A stretch of 64,000 nucleotides of DNA, from NCBI GenBank assembly GCA_943371535.1, contig CALRVE020000006.1, positions 77,755-141,754 of the forward strand, in the 5' to 3' direction. This DNA is from UBA1930 sp943371535. Its GTDB lineage: Bacteria; Bacteroidota; Bacteroidia; Chitinophagales; Chitinophagaceae. This document shows, piece by piece, positions 62,351-64,000 of the stretch. Within the stretch, counting starts at the first letter, position 1; each line of letters starts with the position of its first letter. The translations under genes were made by a program, and so were the position numbers. The notes beneath the pieces are model-generated. The model saw only the letters and a program-made list of their open reading frames with translations, was not told the DNA's origin and did not search any database.

Positions 62351-62359
62351 TTACAAACC
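62345..62359. promoter_or_regulatory. Perfect inverted repeat over the promoter and leader
   Basis: GGTTTG-TTA-CAAACC (62345-62359) overlaps the -7 element and ends 7 bases before the ATG, so a bound protein there would block transcription. Confidence 0.35.
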
Positions 62360-62366
62360 AAACTAC

Positions 62367-63500
62367 ATGAGTTTAGCAACTATTATAGATTTTTTAGAGC
62401 CCATTAATATTTATGAAATTTCTAATGATGAAGGGTATAAAGACACGCAACTTGGCCGACATATAGAGTTTTTTGAAGAAGAACTACCACCTATTGATGA
62501 TGCAGACTTAGTAATTATTGGTTGTGGCGAAACAAGAGGCATGGGTGCAAATTACAATCACACCCTTTCGCCCAATGCCATACGTGCCGAGTATTACAGC
62601 CTTTACCACTGGCACAAAGAAGTGAATGTGGTAGATTTTGGTAATGTTAGATTAGGAGCAACTTTACAAGATACTTATGCTGCATTAAAAGCAGTAGTAA
62701 GTGAATTAATTGAACGCAAAAAAAAGGTAGTGATTCTTGGTGGTAGCCACGATTTAACCTTAGCTCAATATGGTGCGTATGGTAATTTGGGAAAAATTAT
62801 TGAAGCCGCCGTTGTAGATGCAAGAATTGATTTAAATATTGACAGTGTATTACCTGCCGATAATTTTTTAATGGAATTATTGTGTGGCAGTCCCAATTAT
62901 GTAAAACACTACAGCCACATAGGTTTTCAAAGTTATATGGTGCATCCACACATGTTGGAAACCATTGATAAACTGCATTTTGATTGTTTTAGAGTAGGCA
63001 AAATAAAAGAGAATATTGAAGAAATGGAACCTGTGTTACGCAATGCCAACATGTTAAGTTTTGATATTGCTGCTATACAAAATGCACATGCACCAGCAAA
63101 CAGATTAACGCCAAATGGGTTTACAGGCGAAGAGGCTTGCACACTAATGCAGTATGCAGGTTTAAGCAACAACATTAGCAGCATTGGTATTTATGGCTAT
63201 TTACCTAAGGATGACGTACATCAACTTACAGCTAAACAAGCTAGCCATATGATGTGGTATATTATGGATGGAATTTTTAAAGGCAAACAAGAAGCTGAAA
63301 TTGAAAATACCAACGAGTTTAACGAATTTCATTTAGCTTTTGCCGATGTACAAACCACTTTTTTACAAAGTAAAAGAACTGGTCGTTGGTGGATGCAATT
63401 ACCAGATACCAAATACATAGCTTGCAGCCAAAGCGATTATATTATTGCAGCAAGTAACGATATTCCAGAACGATGGATGAGGGCTGTAGAAAGGAGTTAG
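62367..63500 (+). CDS. Arginase/formimidoylglutamase-fold protein with a single intact metal site
   Basis: 377 residues of the ureohydrolase fold. Aligned by motif with arginase, GGSHD gives His128. The VVDARIDL motif has Asp151 and Asp155, but Arg153 replaces the usual metal-B His. SFDIAAI has Asp233, but Ala235 replaces the second Asp. All four metal-A ligands remain and two metal-B ligands are lost. It may be a mononuclear enzyme on an unusual substrate or a non-catalytic relative. Formimidoylglutamase homology is the usual database name. It is a single gene with a tight promoter and operator-like repeat. Confidence 0.85.
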   Translation: MSLATIIDFLEPINIYEISNDEGYKDTQLGRHIEFFEEELPPIDDADLVIIGCGETRGMGANYNHTLSPNAIRAEYYSLYHWHKEVNVVDFGNVRLGATLQDTYAALKAVVSELIERKKKVVILGGSHDLTLAQYGAYGNLGKIIEAAVVDARIDLNIDSVLPADNFLMELLCGSPNYVKHYSHIGFQSYMVHPHMLETIDKLHFDCFRVGKIKENIEEMEPVLRNANMLSFDIAAIQNAHAPANRLTPNGFTGEEACTLMQYAGLSNNISSIGIYGYLPKDDVHQLTAKQASHMMWYIMDGIFKGKQEAEIENTNEFNEFHLAFADVQTTFLQSKRTGRWWMQLPDTKYIACSQSDYIIAASNDIPERWMRAVERS

Positions 63501-63562
63501 AAACACCAATACCAAAAGTGAAATAATAATTATGTAACTAGCAGAGGCATATCATTTGAGGG

Positions 63563-63597
63563 TCCTCGAAAGTTTATCCTGAGCGAAGTCGAAGGAC
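63563..63597. repeat. REP-like short intergenic repeat, copy 2
   Basis: TCCTCGAA and TTTATCCTGAGCGAAGTCGA, ending GAAGGA, form an imperfect palindrome. The reverse complement carries CCTTCGACTTCGCTCAGG, similar to the element at 3191-3212. Confidence 0.45.
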
Positions 63598-63638
63598 TCT
63601 CTTCAACAGTTTTATCTTTAATGAACAAACAGTATAAC

Positions 63639-64000
63639 ATGAATCAATCTTTTCTAAATAAAAGCAACTCTTCAATAATTAGTCTATTGTTCATATTAGT
63701 ATTTGCTTCTTGTAAAGTAACCAAACAAACCCAAATTCAGCAATCACCAAAACCTGCTTTACTCAACAACGAAATTTTTACACCAGCTCATGTAGGCATT
63801 GCAGTGTATGATCCTGCTACCAATACTTATTTGTATCAATATCAGGCAGAAAAGTATTTTATACCAGCCAGCAACACCAAAATATTTACTTGTTATGCTG
63901 GTATGAAATATTTGGGTGATAGCTTAACTGGTTTATTGTACACCGAAGATGATGGAGAATATACTTTACAATTTACTGGTGATCCAACATTGTTGCATCC
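63639..64000 (+). CDS. D-alanyl-D-alanine carboxypeptidase (PBP4/DacB type), partial
   Basis: The gene runs off the window edge after about 120 codons. The lipoprotein-type signal peptide ends in LVFASC. The following region, VGIAVYDPATNTYLYQYQAEKYFIPASNTKIF, contains the S13-family active-site SxxK as SNTK. The family trims peptidoglycan cross-links in the periplasm. An in-frame ATG at 63621 is an alternative start. Confidence 0.8.
   Translation, partial: MNQSFLNKSNSSIISLLFILVFASCKVTKQTQIQQSPKPALLNNEIFTPAHVGIAVYDPATNTYLYQYQAEKYFIPASNTKIFTCYAGMKYLGDSLTGLLYTEDDGEYTLQFTGDPTLLH

Larger units (their letters stand above)
61938..62366. other. 429-base intergenic region made of repeats
   Basis: It holds two copies of repeat B (61993-62022, 62155-62184), one copy of repeat A (62115-62152), and a promoter-like element near 62343. 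An 84-codon open frame on the minus strand runs through the repeats and is not a believable gene. Confidence 0.6.

Noticed and set aside
1..64000. tRNA, rRNA, tmRNA, RNase P and common riboswitches
   Set aside because: I saw no T-arm or other hallmark motif while reading the intergenic DNA. A dedicated search was not possible.

Overview
The window is AT-rich chromosomal DNA from a member of the Bacteroidota, most likely Chitinophagaceae or a close relative. The evidence is a type IX secretion (T9SS) C-terminal sorting domain, TonB-dependent receptors with STN and carboxypeptidase-regulatory domains, a DUF4249 lipoprotein next to a receptor, MG2-like and Bat-type proteins, LytTR two-component genes with a TPR histidine kinase, a FecI-like sigma factor, and promoters of the Bacteroidota form TTG-N19-TAnnTTTG. 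I saw no rRNA, tRNA, CRISPR array, insertion sequence or prophage. Nearly all of the sequence is ordinary chromosome with short intergenic gaps. Several convergent gene pairs almost touch or overlap.

Layout. 1-11 kb: an outer-membrane barrel protein, a PfkB sugar kinase, a TlpA-like lipoprotein, gatB, an MscS channel, a YfhO-like membrane protein, a methyltransferase, a thioredoxin-fold lipoprotein, a MerR regulator and a 3-hydroxyacyl-CoA dehydrogenase. 11-20 kb: an Nfu iron-sulphur protein, a small secreted protein, ExbD, pdxH, a CorC/CNNM protein, a PAS histidine kinase with a REC-histidine kinase partner, tatC and a batB-batC pair. 21-31 kb: a short PID/PEP-CTERM-like protein behind a 1,896-residue T9SS cargo protein, then a LytTR regulator, its TPR histidine kinase and guanylate kinase. 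31-38 kb: a serine hydrolase, an ECF sigma module (sigma factor, membrane partner, small lipoprotein) with two matching promoters, and a large outer-membrane barrel protein.

38-46 kb: a NadR-like kinase, a regulatory-domain protein that appears to start at ATT, a ParA / secreted protein / esterase operon, paaG, mgtC, paaD, a DEAD-box helicase with a long leader, and a universal stress protein. 46-64 kb: a YkuK RNase H-like protein, a Wzz-like and O-antigen-ligase pair, a four-gene TonB receptor operon, an ABC permease, a 33-residue membrane protein, a family 2 glycosyltransferase, a PhyH oxygenase, a fused E1 alpha-beta 2-oxoacid dehydrogenase, an arginase-fold protein with only one intact metal site, and the start of a DacB-type carboxypeptidase.

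I found no large undescribed system. The most informative signals are small. They are the ECF module with two promoters of identical spacing, in-frame repeat-like insertions inside the NadR-like kinase and the E1 fusion, the probable ATT start codon, the one-metal arginase homologue, a dispersed intergenic repeat family, and several palindromic operators next to promoters.
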